From Actinomycetota bacterium (GTDB taxonomy: Bacteria; Actinomycetota; Nitriliruptoria; Nitriliruptorales; JAHWKO01), in the NCBI GenBank assembly GCA_019347855.1, contig JAHWKO010000108.1:1-6790 (forward strand): 6,790 nucleotides of DNA. Direction: 5' to 3'. Within the stretch, counting starts at the first letter, position 1. Each line of letters begins with the position of its first letter. Shown here in pieces: positions 5,096-6,790 of the stretch. Under the pieces are notes generated by a model that was not told the DNA's origin, searched no databases, and worked only from the letters and a program-made list of their open reading frames with translations. A program made the translations under genes and the position numbers.

Positions 5096-6028
5096 GTGCC
5101 AACGGCGAAGCAGCGGGTGGAGGCGACCGAGCAGCGGCTGTTCCACCGGTACGGACTCGACGTGAAGAGCCACCAGATCACGGTGTCCGAACCACCGTTG
5201 CCGTTGCGGGTGCTCGAGGTCCCCGGCGACCGCGGGGCGCCGCTGGTGTTCCTGCACGGTGTCGGTGAGGTGTCCTCGCAGTGGGCGCCTCTCTGGGCGG
5301 AGCTGTCCGGCCGCCGCTGCATCGGTGTCGACCTGCCCGGTTTCGGGTTGAGCGCCGAGGTGGACTTCCACCGTGTGGACCTGCGCCCCTTCGGGGTCGC
5401 GACGGTGCTCGCCGTCCTCGACGCCTTCGAGCTGGGGTCGGCGGTCCTCGTGGGCAACTCGCTCGGCGGGGCGTTCGCGGTGTGGACCGCGCTCGACGCC
5501 CCGGAGCGGGTCAGCGCGCTCGCGCTGCTCGGGAGCCCCGACCCGGCGATCCCCGGGTCGAGGGTCAGCCTGGCATTGGCGACGATGGGCGTGCCGATCG
5601 TGAACCGGTTCGTGCTGAACCTCCCGGTCCCGCCGCTGGCCGTCAACCGCGCGATGTACAAGCTGAACCTCGGCAGCGACGCGATCGAGCACTCGCCCTC
5701 GGAGATCGTCGAGGTCGCTCACCACGCGATGGACCGTCCCACGTTCGCCGGGTCGATGAGCACCTACATGGAGCGGGTCTTCCACTTCCGGCGCCCCAAG
5801 CGCGAGTTCGTCCTGTCGGCGGAGGAGCTCGAGGACCTGTCGGTCCCCACCATCGCGGTGTGGGGTGACCACGACGCGTTCGGCCCGGTCCGGGTGGCCC
5901 GTTCGCTCGTGGGCCGGCTGCCGGACGCCCTCCTGGTCGAGGTCGACGGCGGTCACAACCCGTGGCTGGACCGTCCCGACGCGTGCGCCGAGGGGCTGGA
6001 CGACTTCCTGGCTGCCCGCGATCTCTGA
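5096..6028 (+). CDS. Alpha/beta-fold hydrolase
   Basis: The 310-residue product has the complete signature of a soluble alpha/beta hydrolase. The oxyanion-hole segment is VFLHG (51-55), followed by the GVDLPGFGLS strand-turn (77-86). The nucleophile elbow is GNSLGG with S122. A helical cap covers about residues 145-240. The acid segment is WGDHDAF with D260, and the catalytic histidine is H287 in DGGHNPW. The first 30 residues are a charged helical extension before the fold and contain no signal peptide, so the enzyme is probably cytoplasmic. Family members cleave esters, lactones, epoxides or carbon-carbon bonds, and the substrate here cannot be told from sequence. It is divergent from the permease-GNAT gene across a short shared promoter region. 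It is followed after 24 bp by a DUF202 membrane protein that appears to have its own promoter. Confidence 0.9.
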   Translation: MPTAKQRVEATEQRLFHRYGLDVKSHQITVSEPPLPLRVLEVPGDRGAPLVFLHGVGEVSSQWAPLWAELSGRRCIGVDLPGFGLSAEVDFHRVDLRPFGVATVLAVLDAFELGSAVLVGNSLGGAFAVWTALDAPERVSALALLGSPDPAIPGSRVSLALATMGVPIVNRFVLNLPVPPLAVNRAMYKLNLGSDAIEHSPSEIVEVAHHAMDRPTFAGSMSTYMERVFHFRRPKREFVLSAEELEDLSVPTIAVWGDHDAFGPVRVARSLVGRLPDALLVEVDGGHNPWLDRPDACAEGLDDFLAARDL

Positions 6029-6039
6029 CGCCGGCCGCC

Positions 6040-6045
6040 TACGAT
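6040..6045 (+). promoter_or_regulatory. Candidate leaderless -10 element of the DUF202 gene
   Basis: TACGAT matches TANNNT and is followed by 7 nt and ATG 6053. It lies in the 24-bp gap after the hydrolase stop, so the membrane-protein gene could be transcribed independently as a leaderless mRNA. No purine-rich Shine-Dalgarno is present in the gap. Confidence 0.5.
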
Positions 6046-6052
6046 CAGCGGT

Positions 6053-6424
6053 ATGGCGAGCGAACCGCACAACTGGGCCCGGGAGGGACTGCGCCAGCGC
6101 GACAACGTCGGCAGCACCGCGCGCGACCACCTGGCGAACGAACGGACCTACCTCGCGTGGCTGCGGACCGGCTTCGGGACCGCGGCGCTCGGTCTCGGTG
6201 TCGCCAAGCTCCTGGGTGAGCCCGGGGACTGGAAGCCGATCCTGGCGGGGGTGCTGTTCGTCGTCCTCGGGGTCCTCATGCTCCTGTACGGCACGATGCG
6301 CTACTACCGGATCGTGCGCTCCCTGGACGAGGGGATGATGCACATCGGTCGCGGAGGTCCGATCATCTTCGGACTCACGGCGACGGTCATCGCGATCGTC
6401 GTGGCGGTCCTCGTCCTGATCTGA
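6053..6424 (+). CDS. DUF202 / YidH-family small membrane protein
   Basis: The 123-residue product carries the family hallmark DHLANERTYLAWLRT (25-39). Three membrane segments follow at about 36-53, 62-80 and 103-123. The length is typical of DUF202 proteins. The biochemical function of most DUF202 members is not known, and none is assigned here; the conserved segment lies just before and into the first helix, probably on the cytoplasmic side. The charged, non-hydrophobic N-terminus (1-24) argues against a cleaved signal peptide. The next gene, a transporter, starts 9 nt after the stop, and its Shine-Dalgarno overlaps this stop codon, so the two are probably co-transcribed. Confidence 0.88.
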   Translation: MASEPHNWAREGLRQRDNVGSTARDHLANERTYLAWLRTGFGTAALGLGVAKLLGEPGDWKPILAGVLFVVLGVLMLLYGTMRYYRIVRSLDEGMMHIGRGGPIIFGLTATVIAIVVAVLVLI

Positions 6425-6433
6425 GGTCTACGG

Positions 6434-6790
6434 GTGACCGCCGAGATCGCGATCGTCTACGCCCTCATCGGGCTGGCGCTCGCTCTGTTCATGTGCGAAC
6501 GCGTGCGGGTCGACGCGACCGCCGTGCTGGTCACGACCTGCTGATGCTGGCCGGGATCCTCGAGCCCGCACAGGCGCTGTCGGGGTTCAGCAACGTCGCG
6601 ACCGTCACCGTCGCGGCGATGTTCGTGCTCAGCGCCGGGCTGCGCCTCACCGGGGCGCTGGCGCCGGTCAGCCGTCTCCTGTCGGAGCTCGGGGAACGCA
6701 ACCGTTGGCTGGCGCTGGTCGCGATGATGGTGATCGTCGGCGGCGTTTCCGGGTTCGTCAACAACACGGCAGCGGTCGCGATCTTCATCC
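6434..6790 (+). pseudogene. SLC13/DASS-type anion transporter, frameshifted near residue 36 and cut by the window end
   Basis: GTG 6434 follows TGAGG by 7 nt. The first frame encodes 36 residues: a first membrane helix (about 4-20) and the conserved polar segment ERVRVDATAVLV, then TGA at 6542-6544. The second frame continues the family sequence without a break: LMLAGILEPAQALSGFSN, then a helix with AAMFVLSAGL, and the VNNTAAVAIF signature (about residues 72-81 counted from ATG 6544) typical of SLC13/CitM-like transporters of dicarboxylates or sulfate. Compared with the family as I recall it, one nucleotide is missing around 6536-6541. The stop of the first part overlaps ATG 6544 as TGATG. 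Three readings are open: an inactivating deletion, a sequencing error, or a genuinely split protein made by coupled re-initiation. The 3' end lies beyond the window, so the state of the remainder is unknown. Confidence 0.7.
6542..6546 (+). promoter_or_regulatory. TGATG stop-start overlap inside the split transporter
   Basis: The TGA ending the 36-residue first part shares its A with the ATG of the second part. No Shine-Dalgarno precedes this ATG, so any translation of the second part would depend on ribosomes finishing the first. The same junction type couples the methyltransferase and the NmrA-like gene at 2818-2822. Confidence 0.45.

Noticed and set aside
5019..5102. Longer start of the permease-GNAT gene at TTG 5102
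   Set aside because: It adds 28 non-conserved polar residues, uses a rare start codon and overlaps the start of the divergent hydrolase gene.
3939..5165. 408-residue plus-strand frame
   Set aside because: Antisense to the permease-GNAT gene; a low-complexity Arg/Pro/Asp translation.
4234..5661. 475-residue minus-strand frame
   Set aside because: It covers parts of two real genes in the wrong frame and has no recognisable domain.
5000..6343. 447-residue minus-strand frame
   Set aside because: Antisense to the alpha/beta hydrolase and DUF202 genes; a shadow with Arg/His/Gln-rich composition.
6530..6546. Programmed -1 ribosomal frameshift in the transporter
   Set aside because: The slip would restore the frame, but no slippery heptamer or clear downstream stimulatory hairpin is seen, so an indel or stop-start coupling is simpler.

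Overview
The window is very GC-rich, with G or C at almost every third codon position. Three of the genes use GTG as their only or best-supported start, and three genes have a TANNNT -10 element only 6-7 nt before the start codon, the pattern of leaderless transcripts. This suggests an actinobacterium (Actinomycetota). The clade cannot be fixed from sequence alone; a deep-branching group is possible but is a guess.

Left part (1-960): the N-terminus of an exported or membrane-anchored Pro/Ala-rich protein reads leftward off the window (279 to 1). A 206-bp divergent region with inverted repeats separates it from a rightward 112-aa gene (486-824) with its own Shine-Dalgarno. Residues 31-112 of that gene match only the extreme C-terminus of the catalytic subunit of methylmalonyl-CoA mutase; no barrel and no B12 domain are present. 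The last codons and stop of this gene are the first copy of a 30-bp tandem repeat (about four copies, 802-921). The repeat runs into a nested palindrome (913-958) that ends 2 nt before the next start codon.

Middle part (961-3638): a tight rightward operon encodes a metallo-beta-lactamase-fold hydrolase with complete metal ligands, a class I SAM-dependent methyltransferase, and an NmrA-like Rossmann protein whose glycine motif is degraded. The spacings are 9 nt and a 1-nt TGATG overlap. No pathway can be assigned. The last gene overlaps tail-to-tail by 33 bp with a leftward gene (5018 to 3606) that fuses a TauE/SafE-type membrane permease to a GNAT acetyltransferase.

Right part (5019-6790): from a 77-bp divergent promoter region, an alpha/beta hydrolase with a full catalytic triad (5096-6028) reads rightward. 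It is followed by a small DUF202/YidH-type three-helix membrane protein (6053-6424) and the beginning of an SLC13/DASS-type transporter (from 6434). The transporter frame is broken by an apparent 1-nt loss near 6536-6541. This leaves a 36-aa first-helix ORF whose TGA overlaps the ATG of the remainder, which runs off the window.

The most unusual items are the stand-alone mutase C-terminal fragment with its duplicated gene end, the palindrome abutting the hydrolase start, the permease-acetyltransferase fusion and the split transporter. No CRISPR array, RNA gene, phage gene or insertion sequence was recognised, and no complete new multi-gene system can be claimed.
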